Assembly (NCBI GenBank): GCA_037176885.1
Contig: JAWWNJ010000049.1
Span: 930,001-994,000 of the forward strand
From: Favolaschia claudopus
Taxonomy: Eukaryota; Basidiomycota; Agaricomycetes; Agaricales; Mycenaceae
Reading direction: 5' to 3'
Length of the DNA: 64,000 nt
The first letter of the stretch is position 1. Every line of letters begins with the position of its first letter. A program made the translations under genes and the position numbers. This document shows positions 1 through 9,811 of the stretch, piece by piece. The notes below the pieces were generated by a model. The model was not told where the DNA came from and searched no databases. It saw only the letters and a list, made by a program, of their open reading frames with translations.

Positions 1-2
1 CA

Positions 3-1256
3 CTCACGGACACTAAACGTAGCCCAACCGAGGAGATCGAGCCTGTAAACATATCAACTGGGTCTGTGCCATCGCCAGAAAAGTCGTCGCTCACCGAACG
101 TAATCCTCTACACTTGGTTCCCTCGTCCTCTTTGACTCTCACTCCTCCTCCTGTTACTGGCAATGTCGTTGCGGAGCTTGGGGGGCTGGTAGGGGACCTG
201 AAGGTATCAGATGTGGAGGATCCCAAGGAATCGAATGGAAGAGCTTACGTTTCTGGCAACATCGGCGCCTCCAACTACGTTGAGAACGATTTCACCGATT
301 CTCCACCATTGCCTAGGACCCCTGCTCTAACGCCCGCTGGCGCGAGCGTTGTCGAGGATGGGGGGCTTGCGTTGATGTCGAAGACCCCGCCAGTCGAGCT
401 TGAAGAAGTACTCGGTGTCGCTAGCTCCATTGTTTCGACGAAGCCTTCTTCTCCGCAGGCTGTCGACCCGTTGATGAATCTTGCGGCTTTTGCCCTCGAC
501 GAGGGCTACCTCAAGCGTAAGCGACGCAAAGACTACTCATCGACTGTCGACGGAAGGAGCTTGGAGGTATCACCCCGTGCTGAGAAACGGAAGCTAGACG
601 AGCGCGAAGCATCAAATACTATAGCCATGTCGCAAGACGGTTCGTTACTCACCGGAGAAATTGCTTCAAGCTTCTTTTCTCTTGCTCTTCCTCAAGTCGT
701 GGATGAATTGTCGTCCGAGTCCCCGCCTCCGTCATTCGCAAATGCGAGTGGCGTCGAGGTTGGGGGGCTTCGGACTGTAACATCGGAGATAGGGTCGTCG
801 GTGCTCGAGGCGAACACGGAGAAAGGTCTACGCCTTCTGGACAAATCCGGTCAACTACGGCCAAGCCCGACGGAACGCCGCGCAGACGTACCTAGCTCCC
901 AAACAACCGAGCTCGTTTGCTCCTCTCCACCGTCTGTGTCTACGCCGCCTTCTCCGTCGCCCGCTGCAGATTCCGTCGCGGCGTTTCGCGGCCTTCATTC
1001 GGATGTCGACTCCAGCGTCAAAACACTGCTCACCTCGTTGCGAGCGCTTTTGGGACCCCTCGCACGCGCTCTCGTGTCAACGAATCCACAATCCTCTACT
1101 GCGGTAACCCCAGCAAAGGAATTATTGCCTTTCGCGCTTGCTGGCGTGATCGTACGGACAAAACGGAGTGTAACTCGCGCGCGTAATCGACGCGAGGGCT
1201 GCGCGCCGTGCATCGGATGGGAACGTGAGGGAATAGGAACCTACCTCTTGACTTGA
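3..1256 (+). CDS. Ser/Pro-rich unrecognised protein, 5' end outside window
   Basis: The frame is open from the first complete codon of the window to a TGA at 1254-1256, so about 417 residues are visible and the start lies upstream. The product is rich in Ser, Pro, Val and Glu with no recognisable domain. It carries several short GG-L modules after acidic or Val residues (AELGGLVG, VEDGGLAL, VEVGGLRT) spaced about 70-150 residues apart, and a basic stretch (KRKRRKD, then EKRKLDE) that could be a nuclear localisation signal. The DNA for the GG-L modules contains GGGGGGCTT, a string that recurs in the non-coding repeat field downstream, so the frame may be a decayed or chimeric gene. I do not recognise a function and cannot exclude a chance open frame, although 1250 bases without a stop is long. 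Confidence 0.4.
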   Translation, partial: LTDTKRSPTEEIEPVNISTGSVPSPEKSSLTERNPLHLVPSSSLTLTPPPVTGNVVAELGGLVGDLKVSDVEDPKESNGRAYVSGNIGASNYVENDFTDSPPLPRTPALTPAGASVVEDGGLALMSKTPPVELEEVLGVASSIVSTKPSSPQAVDPLMNLAAFALDEGYLKRKRRKDYSSTVDGRSLEVSPRAEKRKLDEREASNTIAMSQDGSLLTGEIASSFFSLALPQVVDELSSESPPPSFANASGVEVGGLRTVTSEIGSSVLEANTEKGLRLLDKSGQLRPSPTERRADVPSSQTTELVCSSPPSVSTPPSPSPAADSVAAFRGLHSDVDSSVKTLLTSLRALLGPLARALVSTNPQSSTAVTPAKELLPFALAGVIVRTKRSVTRARNRREGCAPCIGWEREGIGTYLLT

Positions 1257-4200
1257 AGACGCAGGCGCGGGCGCGCGAGACGCAGCTGACGATTGTCAGC
1301 CTCAAATACAATCTGTGGATCTTCAAGACTTACCTCGGAGCTTCCACCCGGTCAAACTAACGTCAAGGCAACCTCGACCCTCGAGCACGACTCATCTCTG
1401 AGTGTCTCGAGGCCACTTATACCCAAGCCATGGACTTTGCCTCCCCTTGCTTCCCTTTTCGTCTTGCCGTCTCAATTTCCTTTCAAGCATTTCATTTCAG
1501 CCTCCTTCCTCCTTTGTAGTAATGAAACACGCACCATTGGGGTTATAACAACACCCTCCCTTACCTTCCAAGTCGAGTGCCGAGCGGACATCTAACAGAA
1601 ACTGTACGAGTCGTCGCCACAGTGCTCTTCAAGACCCAAATCTTGGCTGCCGAAAATCCGAGACGACTTGCATCCGGGGGTGTTGCACTTGAGTAACGCG
1701 AGCATACGCGACTCCAACGGCGTAGCGTTGAAGTTCGTCGAGGATGGAAGGAGGAGTTGAGAGCGAGAAGAGCAAAGAGAGGTGCGTGACGATCAGTCAC
1801 GCGTCACTAACTCTCCGCTTCCCCTCTCATCCTGCGCTCTCCCCTCTCGTTCTGAAGCGCGTTCTGACGCGTTTCATTTCGTTCAACGCTTTTGCTTGCA
1901 ACCCTGCTAGTACTTTTGTCGTTTTGGAGGCCGTCACCGCTCAAACTCGTCGGCTACGACCTCCGCTTGCTTCGCCAACTATCTACGCTTTCTCTCCAAC
2001 ACCTTCTGAAGCTCTTCCAACCTTCACTTTACAATTCTTAACGCGTCTCCTTGGGACTTTACCTTCAACACCTCTGGCTTCCGCCCTCATCAAACCGGTT
2101 ATTGACAGCGGGGATAGGATAGCGAGTTGGAAGATAGTGTTGGAAGGGATTGAAGAAAAGGGCGTCGCATACACCGCGAAGCCTCATAGGGGGGTCTGAG
2201 TCGTCAGCGACCGCCCCCGCGAGGCGCGTCCCTTCAATATTCGGTTTCAATTTAATGCTGATTCTTGCAATCTTCCTGCTGCGTTGCCCGGCGAATTGGG
2301 TACGACTCCGCGCAAACGGATCAACTGCGCTGGGATCGTGCCCTATGGCACTCTTCCGCTGCGTCTCGACGTGTTCCGACGCGCCCGGTCGCACCTTTTT
2401 TCAACACCTATACGCCTGACCTGGACGAGGGTTTGATCGCTCGCGATTGCCCCGCGAGTTCTAGCGCTCTTCCTCCTCGTTTTTCAACGCGCTGTTGCAC
2501 TCCACTGCATTCTAGCTGGACTCCCGAAGACCTTGGATCAGTGCTTCCGCCTTCACTAGACGAACCACATGCCAACGCGCGAGTCTCGTTACGCGTGAAT
2601 ACAAAAGACTCACAATTTTCTCGAGGGGTCCGCGCGGTTCACAGCAACCAAACGGGAGAGGGAGATGTGAAGTTGGCTATGTGTAGCCTTGATGGGGGCA
2701 TATTTCGTTCGCGAACTCCCCCGCGAGGCGCGTATTTCTCTTGTCTCCGTCTCAGAACTCCTTATTGATTCCATTTCATTTCGTCCATTCACTCCTTGCG
2801 CCATCCGTAACGCGTCTAATGCTGTTCCGTTCGTCGAGTCTGAGCACGTCGACAACGACAGTGTCAAACTTCTCGGATATGGCGACGAGATGCATCTCTC
2901 ACAGCTGGGACTGGGAACATTGCTCTCAGCTTGCCTTGCCTCGTCTCTCCGCCGCTTCAAAGCGCTTTGGCGCGTCTCTGAATCGTTGACGTCGCGCCGG
3001 CTCTCTTGGAAGACTATGACATTTGTGGGTTTGAGACGGATGCGCGACGCCGCCAAGGGCAAAGCCTCAGCAGGGGGATTTTCGTCCCTCCAGGTCCCTT
3101 CAGGGGGGTCTTGTTTCGTCCGCGAAGGCCCCCCGAGGCGCGTCTTTCTTCTTCCCAAACGAAACTTCTCTGACCACCTTTATACTCATCCTCCGGCACA
3201 ACACTACGCTGCACGCAAGACCCTTTCCCTCGGACTCATTGCTCCGGCCTTCAATCACCGCCTGACGCATTTTTCTCGCGTCATTGACCGCCGTCAACTT
3301 CTCATCTTGACACTCTCCGTGGTCGTCTTTCGTTGCTATTCGTGTTTCACTGTAATCTGGAACACCGGCAGTTCTTTCGATCTCGGGACAAACCAACGTC
3401 AACGAAGTAGGGCGGAGGACTTATTGGAGGCCCGGAACTCAAGGAAGGGGAGGCGAGAATGAACTGCGAGCGCACGCTTAGCCTGAAGGGGTTTGACTCG
3501 TCCGCGAGCACCTCCCACGAGATTATCATGTCGCTATCCATGAGTCGCACGCTAACACGCTGCAACTCGAAACCCTCTCCTCTCATGTCAGCCTCGCCGC
3601 GGCTCACCGTGTCCGACTCTCGTCTAACACCTTTTTGTGGGTCTCGATATGAGCGGATATGACTCCGAATGCGGTGGTATCCGAAATTCGGCGCTTCTGT
3701 TCACGACCAACGAGCGTCATCGCCGCAGAAGAAAGGAGGGCAATTTCGACCTGGGCAACGCCTACGCGAAGCCTCAACGGGGGTTTGAATCGTCAGCGAT
3801 CACCCCCGCGAGGCGAGTCCCTCTCAGTCACTCTTCCTTGATCACATTCTGACGGGCAATCTTTTCTGACAACCGAATTGCGCACATGCAATATTGACGT
3901 CGACGGCTCGCGCGGGGTAAATAGGATGGCCGTCAGAGAAACTCGAACGTTCCAGCGTGACCTTGCGTGCACCCTCCAAACTTTGTCGTCGCGCGGACTG
4001 ACTGGGGTTCGAGCGACCATTTGGACGGGGACTTGAGAATGGGGGGCTTGGAATTCAAATTATTGGCAACGCTGACGCGAAGCCTCAACGGGGGTCCGTA
4101 TCATCAGTGATCACCCCCGCGAGGCGAGTCCTTCATACCACCGTTTTCGAATTCAATTCTGATGCTCATCCCTATTCTTCGCTTTGAATCTGCACCGAGA

Positions 4201-4480
4201 CATATTTACATTCGTTTCAACAATACGGCCAAACTCCGAATCACCATTCTCATTTGGCTGGTTGGCAACACTTCCAGCCATCCTTCATCCCCTTTCTCAA
4301 CCACCGCCACCACACCCCTATGTGTTCTTCGACCCACCGCAGCCCACACCTATCACGTCTTCAGACTAGGGGGCTAACTCTGTTTCTGGTGGGTTCCGAA
4401 AGTACCCAATCTCGCTCGATCACTGCAATCGGCTACTTTCGTGGGGGGCAGGATAGGGTATAGGTATGGTTAGGGAGCGA
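1257..4480. other. Gene-poor interval with degenerate repeats
   Basis: No reading frame here resembles a known protein; the open frames are short and overlap on both strands. The interval holds the palindromic repeat field listed separately and repeated runs of six G followed by CTT near 4041 and 4797. The composition, rich in CTC, TTC and CGC, looks like decayed coding or repeat sequence. Confidence 0.5.
2176..4132. repeat. Dispersed palindromic repeat (hairpin units)
   Basis: Three clear units lie at 2176-2232, 3766-3822 and 4077-4132. Each begins GCGAAGCCTC, has a run of five or six G ending in T, a loop with TC(A/G)TCAG, then ACCCCCGCGAGGC and GAGTCC or GCGTCC. GCCTC and GGGGGT pair with ACCCCC and GAGGC, so each unit can fold into a stem. 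The units at 3766 and 4077 are nearly identical and also share GGCAACGC upstream. Weaker copies lie at about 2431-2475, 2682-2740, 3063-3152 and 3484-3525. The spacing is irregular (about 250-400 bp), so this is not a simple minisatellite. Function unknown. Confidence 0.6.
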
Positions 4481-4483
4481 CAA

Positions 4484-4730
4484 TGGATGGTACGGTCTGG
4501 TGTGGTTCTGGGAGCGAAGCGAGCATGGCCTGGAGCGGAATCGGAGGGACACCGGAGATGGAGACGGAGTGGATGCGGAGCAGCCCATGGAGTCGGAATG
4601 GAGATCCCTCGAAGCTGAAGCGTAGCGGAGCTGGAGAGGTATCGTACATGGAGATGGAATTGGATGCAGAGCCGTCTGCGGAGTTGGAATGGAGGTGTTT
4701 CGAAGGTGCAGCACAGGACAAATTTTTCTT
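4484..4730. repeat. Low-complexity purine-rich GGAG/GGA tract
   Basis: The plus strand is built from degenerate GGAGCGGA, GGAGATGGA and GGAATGGAG words over about 250 bp. Frames through it give Trp/Ser/Gly/Met/Glu-rich products with no domain. I call this simple sequence and not a gene. Confidence 0.5.
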
Positions 4731-5261
4731 CCTCAAGTTTTCTCCCGCCATTCCCTCCCTCGCACATGTTCTTTTCCCTTGCAGCTCAAGAGTGGGGGGC
4801 TCTGTAAGGGTCCGTTTACCTATTTTATTTACTCTTTAGCTACAAGTCACATGTACTCGTATCACATGATCACTGTCATCTTTACCACTTACAATCATCA
4901 CCTTCAACGGTCTCTCCAGAGCCTGTGGGCTGCTGATAGAGGCATTGGTGCTCTGATTAGTACAAACTTGCCTTGCCTGGGCCATTACTTGAGGCACTAG
5001 GCACTAGGCAGCCCTTTGGTTATATTCAAGCTTATCTGATCCTCATATTGGACCTCCTTGACTCTCTGCTCTGTCCCCTCGAAATATTCGGAGGATCTAG
5101 GAAGTCTATCTATAGGAGCTCGGAATATTCCGGCTCTTGGTAGCCTTCCCTGAGCTTTGACCGTCATCCTTAGGGTCTCACCACAATCCAAGTCTCTCTC
5201 CTCCTGCCAGGGCTAGTGTACGACAGCTACCCATCTGTGAGGCCTCCTAGAGCCTTACAGC

Positions 5262-5345
5262 CCATGTCGGGTGAAAGACCCCAACGGCGAAAGCGGATGG
5301 GTGTGGGGTGAAAGACCCCCAATGGTGATAGCGGATGGGAGCGGG
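5262..5345. repeat. Tandem duplication, about 38-bp unit
   Basis: Two adjacent copies of a unit containing GGTGAAAGACCCC, then AA(C/T)GG(C/T)GA(A/T)AGCGGATGGG, differ at only a few positions. They lie just upstream of the copia-type polypurine tract and may be internal sequence of the same decayed element. Confidence 0.5.
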
Positions 5346-5440
5346 GCGGGGATGCCCATTCGAGGGGGAGTTTCCCTCTTCACGGCCAATGTTTCTTTTG
5401 ATTCTAGTATAGTTTACTGATACTCTATGGACCATCCGCG

Positions 5441-5760
5441 CCAGGGGGAGTGCTGAAGTAGTGGCTCGGCTGGCCATATAGCCGGAGTAACGACTCCGGT
5501 CGTTACTCGTATAGCCTGCCCCCTTAATAATGTATACTCCTATCATTTTACCTACGATCGTCTACATATATTCGCAGTAGCTACAGACGCACCTCAGTCG
5601 TTCACTCTCTCGTGTGCCCGGCTGAGGTTTGTCTTCTATACCTTTGACTTCTCTATCTTTACTTACATCGACTTTAGTTACTTTGTCTTTAGGTATCTAA
5701 TATAGTCGTTCACTCTCTCGTGTGCCCGGCTGAGTTACTTTGTCTTTACCGCTATCATTT
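5441..5760 (+). mobile_element. Relic of a copia-type LTR element (polypurine tract plus LTR)
   Basis: CCAGGGGGAG at 5441-5450 followed by TGCTGAAGTAGTGG at 5451 matches the usual end of fungal Ty1/copia elements, where a polypurine tract GGGGGAG is followed by an LTR starting TG(T/C)TGAAG. The LTR body contains a hairpin (GGAGTAACGACTCC and GTCGTTACTC) near 5485-5512 and a word, CAGTCGTTCACTCTCTCG, largely repeated at about 5596 and 5706. The 3' end of the LTR cannot be fixed and no gag or pol frame survives upstream. Confidence 0.45.
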
Positions 5761-6028
5761 AGGGAACGCGCTCGACTCGACCTATCTGTTTATCGAACTT
5801 GTAAAGCCTCTGTAACATTGACCTTGGCTGTGGACGTCGGGGGTATGGAGAGAACCAAAAGATTCAGAAGCCCAAAGGTCGATGAAGTTGACTTGGAAGT
5901 GGGTAAAGAGTCCCACGCTTTTTCTTGCTCTTTCCTCTTCCGACCCGGGGATCCGGGAACTTTGGGCTTTCAAATCTTTCTGCTCTGTCGTTTGACGCCA
6001 ATATTCTAACGTTCCCAGTCGAGGTTCC

Positions 6029-7120
6029 ATGCTACACCCTTTGGAACTGGATCGCGCTCTGGTGGCAGAGAGAGATGCTCAAATCTGCGAAATCGAGGTT
6101 GAAATATCGACGCCTGGGGGGCAAACAACTGTTCTCAAGGATCCGATCTCTGTGCTAGATGCAGCCGAGGAGCCCGTACAGCAGCGTCTACATTCGTACA
6201 GATACCCAGTCCTGACTTTACCCAACGAGATCATCGCGCATATCTTCTTACACTTCCTGCCGACTTACCCAAAGCCCCCACCGTGTTTCGGAGAACTTTC
6301 TCCCACTTTCCTCACCCATATCTGCCACCACTGGCGAGGGATTGCTCTCACGACGCCCGCGCTTTGGAGGGCCATCGATTTGAGGGGTTTTACTGGGGTA
6401 TTGCCAGTGGCAGGCTTGTTGGCATCGCTATGGCTGGAACGATCCGGATGTCTGCCGCTCTCCATTCGCTCTACAGAGTACACTTTTCGTGTCTTCATCC
6501 GTCATCGCGCTCGCTGGGAGCAGGTTGAATTGGACCTGCGAGACCCCGAATCCTTGAGCTTGCTAGATGGACCATCCCCACTCCTCCGCACCCTGAGTGT
6601 AAGGCTCAGGAACCGTCTCCCCACCCCCGTGCTTATCCAAAGTTTGCCCCTTCTACGCACCGTCGTCTTGCAAGATTGTGGACCACCCAGCCTCATTCTT
6701 CCCTGGTCACAGCTCACCTCCCTCACATTGAGGGGTATCTACCCTGCGGAGTGCATCTCGATTCTACGACAGGCTCAGAACCTGGTTAGTTGCACCCTTG
6801 GCATGTGGGCTGCACAACTCCCCAAGGGCCGTTTTGTCGACCTTACACTGCCGCGGTTAGAATCGTTAGCTTTCGAGCACCACTGTGACGTCTGGGAGGA
6901 TTTTCTGCGACTCCTCATTACCCCAGCCCTCCGTTCCCTCGATATCCTGGAAGGCTTCTTGGGCAGTACGGACCCCGTCGCGTCTCTCAATTCCTTCATT
7001 TCGAAATCTGGATGTACGCTCAACGAGCTACGGATAAGCAAAGCATTCTTTGACAAGGCTGTTTACCGCAAGGCGTTTCCCTCGATCCCTATCATCACAT
7101 GCGATCTTCGTAGATTCTAG
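6029..7120 (+). CDS. F-box protein (subtype A paralogue 1), 363 aa
   Basis: A single open frame from ATG 6029 to TAG. Residues 1-50 are a predicted short coiled-coil (LELDRALVAERDAQ) followed by QQRLHSYRYPV. Residues about 59-115 form the F-box (YPVLTLPNEIIAHIFLHFLP, then HICHHWRGIA and TPALWRAI). The rest is leucine-rich with LRR-like strands (LPWSQLTSLTLRGIYP, LPRLESLAFEH). The family is known to bind Skp1 through the F-box and to present substrates to an SCF ubiquitin ligase through the C-terminal part; the substrate here is unknown. It is the first of six full paralogues in the window (6029, 8164, 20008, 24590, 33197, 34824). The second residue block (STPGGQ) is less coiled than in the paralogues. 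The start is chosen because the MLxxLELDRA opening is conserved in all copies. Confidence 0.85.
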   Translation: MLHPLELDRALVAERDAQICEIEVEISTPGGQTTVLKDPISVLDAAEEPVQQRLHSYRYPVLTLPNEIIAHIFLHFLPTYPKPPPCFGELSPTFLTHICHHWRGIALTTPALWRAIDLRGFTGVLPVAGLLASLWLERSGCLPLSIRSTEYTFRVFIRHRARWEQVELDLRDPESLSLLDGPSPLLRTLSVRLRNRLPTPVLIQSLPLLRTVVLQDCGPPSLILPWSQLTSLTLRGIYPAECISILRQAQNLVSCTLGMWAAQLPKGRFVDLTLPRLESLAFEHHCDVWEDFLRLLITPALRSLDILEGFLGSTDPVASLNSFISKSGCTLNELRISKAFFDKAVYRKAFPSIPIITCDLRRF

Positions 7121-7439
7121 GATCCCCAAGGTGCCTCGTAGATTCCGACGATTGTTTGGTAAAATCCGAATCATCATTATCCCATTGTCGTACTGCACCG
7201 AAGAGGACTTGGAACAAGAATCAGGGCGACACGTCCGTCGACCTCTCAACTCCTCCATATCGGGTGTAGGCTCAACAGGAGAGTCAATTGGAGATATTGG
7301 CGTCGGCACGAGCTAGGAATCGAATCGACTGTCTGTCTTATAATCATGAATCCGATGAACACCAGTAACTTTGGCCTGCCAGCTCGTATTTAATGGGGTA
7401 ACCCGTCGTTAACTCCGTAGCTCATACTTATAAGCTGAA

Positions 7440-7980
7440 TAAGGCTCCAACCGTTTCCGTTTAAAACAGTTTATAAACGGTTATAACCGTTTCTGTTTCC
7501 TTTTTATTTGCTCGAGGGCCCGAACCTTTTGTAAACTGTTTGTAAACGGTTTAAACGGTTGTGGGGAATTACGTGGCTATTGGTGTCCTTAGCAGCCAAA
7601 ATGCTGGGAATCTCACTTACCAGAGTGTGTTTTGAGGTCTCCCATCACGTCGGTCTTCCATACCACTGGATTCTCGGCAGTCCCGGGTAGTCCCGGCCAC
7701 TGACGATGATGGGGACTCCCGATATGGTAAGTGAACTTTCGAGGTCAACACCTGAATTTCATGGACTAGGTTACGAGCAAGGACCCGGGTGAGCCAGGAA
7801 ATCTGTTCCCTCTGCACCACCGGCCATAATCTCAAGCTTTACCCCGTTATTTCGCGCTTTCTAGGAGGTTAGGAAAATCAACCGTTTATAAACTGTTATA
7901 AACTGTTTTAAACGGTTTTTTAACCGTTTCCGTTTGTTTTGCCCGGCCGAGCAAACGGAAACGAAAAGGTTGGAGCCTTA
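7440..7980. mobile_element. hAT-type MITE with 8-bp target-site duplication
   Basis: A 541-bp element. Both ends read inward TAAGGCTCCAACC (13 bp perfect), followed by imperfect TTT(C/T)CGTTT words. It is flanked on each side by the same 8 bp, AAGCTGAA (7432-7439 and 7981-7988). Many AAACGG and CCGTTT words lie just inside both ends, as expected for subterminal transposase-binding repeats. There is no transposase frame, so it is non-autonomous. An 8-bp duplication with short inverted repeats is typical of the hAT superfamily. It lies in the spacer upstream of the F-box gene at 8164, about 180 bp from its start codon. The homologous spacer upstream of the 34824 gene lacks it. Confidence 0.85.
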
Positions 7981-8163
7981 AAGCTGAAGCACCTAAAATA
8001 TGAGATAGTTACAGTAAGAAATGACTTCTCGAAATGAGGTCAAGCCAAAGCAGAAACTCTCACGCTCTCCTCTTGCTCTCTTCCTTACTCTCTCGACTGA
8101 GTGAAAACTTGGGCTTCTGCATTTTTCGGTCATCCCAACTTGAACGCTCGCAGCCGAAAGCTC

Positions 8164-9267
8164 ATGCTGCAAGCTTTGGAACTGGATCGCGCCTTGGTGG
8201 CAGAGACAGATGCTCAAATCCGCGAAATCGAGACCCAAATATCGAAGCTTGAGGACCAAGTCACAGCCCTCAAGAATTCGATCTCAGTGCTGCATTCATA
8301 CAAAGACCCCGCGCAGCAGCGTCTAGATTCATACAAGTACCCAGTCTTGACTTTACCCAACGAAATCGTCTCGGAGATCTTCTTACATTTCCTCCCGACG
8401 TATCCAAAGCCCCCACCGTGTTTCGGAAGACTTTCTCCCACTTTTCTCACCCATATCTGCCACCAGTGGCGAGGGATTGCTCTCAAGACGCCTGCACTTT
8501 GGAGGGCCATCGATTTGGGCTCTGAGGAGGAAACGGCAGCCTTGTTGGCTCCATTATGGCTGGAACGATCAGGATGTCTGCCGCTCTCCATCCGTGCCTC
8601 GGACTTTGATTTTCGAGACTTTCTCTCCGTCTCCCGTGTCTTCATCCCTCATCGCGCTCGCTGGGAGCATCTCGACTTGAGACTAGTGGACCCCAAGCAT
8701 TTGGAGGTCCTAGATGGCTCATTGCCGCTCCTCCATACCCTGAGCGTATATCTGAGGGCACGTCCTGTCAACCCCCTGCTTCTACAAAGTTTACCCCTTC
8801 TACGCACCGTCTTCCTTGATGCGTACGGGCTGCCCGGCCTCATCTTACCGTGGTCACAGCTTACTTCCCTCACATTGAGGTATCTTCACCCTGCGGAGTG
8901 CATCTCGATCTTACGGCAAACCCAGAACCTGGTCAGCTGTAGCCTTGACCTATTCACTGAAGTCTTCCCCGAACACAGGCTCGTTGACGTGGAGTTGTTG
9001 CGTTTGGAAACGCTAGTTTTCGAGCCGAACTGTGACATCTGGGTAGATTTTCTACCCCTTCTCATTACCCCAGCTCTTCGTACTCTCGAGATCCTAGAAG
9101 GCTTTTTGAACAGCACGGACGGTCCGGACCCCTTTGCGGCCCTCAAATTTTTCATTTCGAAATCTGGATGTACGCTCGACGAGTTACGAATTGGTGTTGC
9201 ATTGATTGATGAGGATACTTACCGTCATGCGTTTCCTTCCATCCCTCTAATCGTCTGCAATCCCTAG
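8164..9267 (+). CDS. F-box protein (subtype A paralogue 2), 367 aa
   Basis: The start at 8164 (MLQALELDRALVAE) was chosen over an upstream in-frame extension because the paralogues begin at this motif. The N-terminal 50 residues form a heptad-rich coil (TQISKLEDQVTALKNSI); the F-box follows at about residues 55-115 (YPVLTLPNEIVSEIFLHFLP). The C-terminal leucine-rich part ends in the family block FFISKSGCTLDELR. It probably acts as an SCF adaptor. It belongs to subtype A (LWLERSGCLPLSIRA, IPHRARWEHLDL). The upstream spacer has been invaded by the MITE at 7440-7980, which might alter expression (inference). CACGCTCTCC and CTTGCTC at about 8061 match a block found upstream of other paralogues. 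Confidence 0.88.
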   Translation: MLQALELDRALVAETDAQIREIETQISKLEDQVTALKNSISVLHSYKDPAQQRLDSYKYPVLTLPNEIVSEIFLHFLPTYPKPPPCFGRLSPTFLTHICHQWRGIALKTPALWRAIDLGSEEETAALLAPLWLERSGCLPLSIRASDFDFRDFLSVSRVFIPHRARWEHLDLRLVDPKHLEVLDGSLPLLHTLSVYLRARPVNPLLLQSLPLLRTVFLDAYGLPGLILPWSQLTSLTLRYLHPAECISILRQTQNLVSCSLDLFTEVFPEHRLVDVELLRLETLVFEPNCDIWVDFLPLLITPALRTLEILEGFLNSTDGPDPFAALKFFISKSGCTLDELRIGVALIDEDTYRHAFPSIPLIVCNP

Positions 9268-9811
9268 GGCACCAGAGAGAGGCGCGGCAATTACGGCGAT
9301 GTGCACCTCTTCACCGATGTACATACCAGGCTTCATGAGTTGGCGCGTACAAACTGACAATCTACTTGATAGCAAGATAATGATCATTTAGCATTCCGCA
9401 TTGTTGTCCGGTGTACAATATTCGATTCTACTTCCCATCTACTCGCATCTTCTACATCATCTGGCTCTCTCATTACAGTCCAAACGTAGTTTACTCGTGC
9501 GTATCCGTTCAATAAAAAGCGTGATAAAAATGATAAAAAAGAGTCCGTGGTCGTGCAGTGCGTCTGAGGGTTTTCTCCCTTCGATGGAGAGAGCTGCAGA
9601 TGCTTTTACATATGTACATTCGTACATCTGGGAGAGAGGGAGGCGTGAATGTATCCATCTCCGTCGATAGGCGCGAGCGACTGAATTGGTGGAAGATCGC
9701 AGTCACATCCGCCGCGGGAGATCTGCGGCGTCGGGTTGTATGTGGGTATCCGGGGTCGTAAATTGTCGTAACAGGGCGTTTCATGTCGTCTCCCTCCGCG
9801 TGGCAGTGAGC
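9268..9811. other. Spacer; outer part of inverted duplication
   Basis: No gene is visible. From about 9385 onward the sequence is the reverse complement, diverged, of 18261-18681, and is the 3' flank of the F-box-like gene on the minus strand. Confidence 0.6.

Noticed and set aside
2176..4132. Calling the palindromic units a CRISPR array
   Set aside because: Spacing is irregular (about 250-400 bp), units diverge and the genome is clearly eukaryotic.
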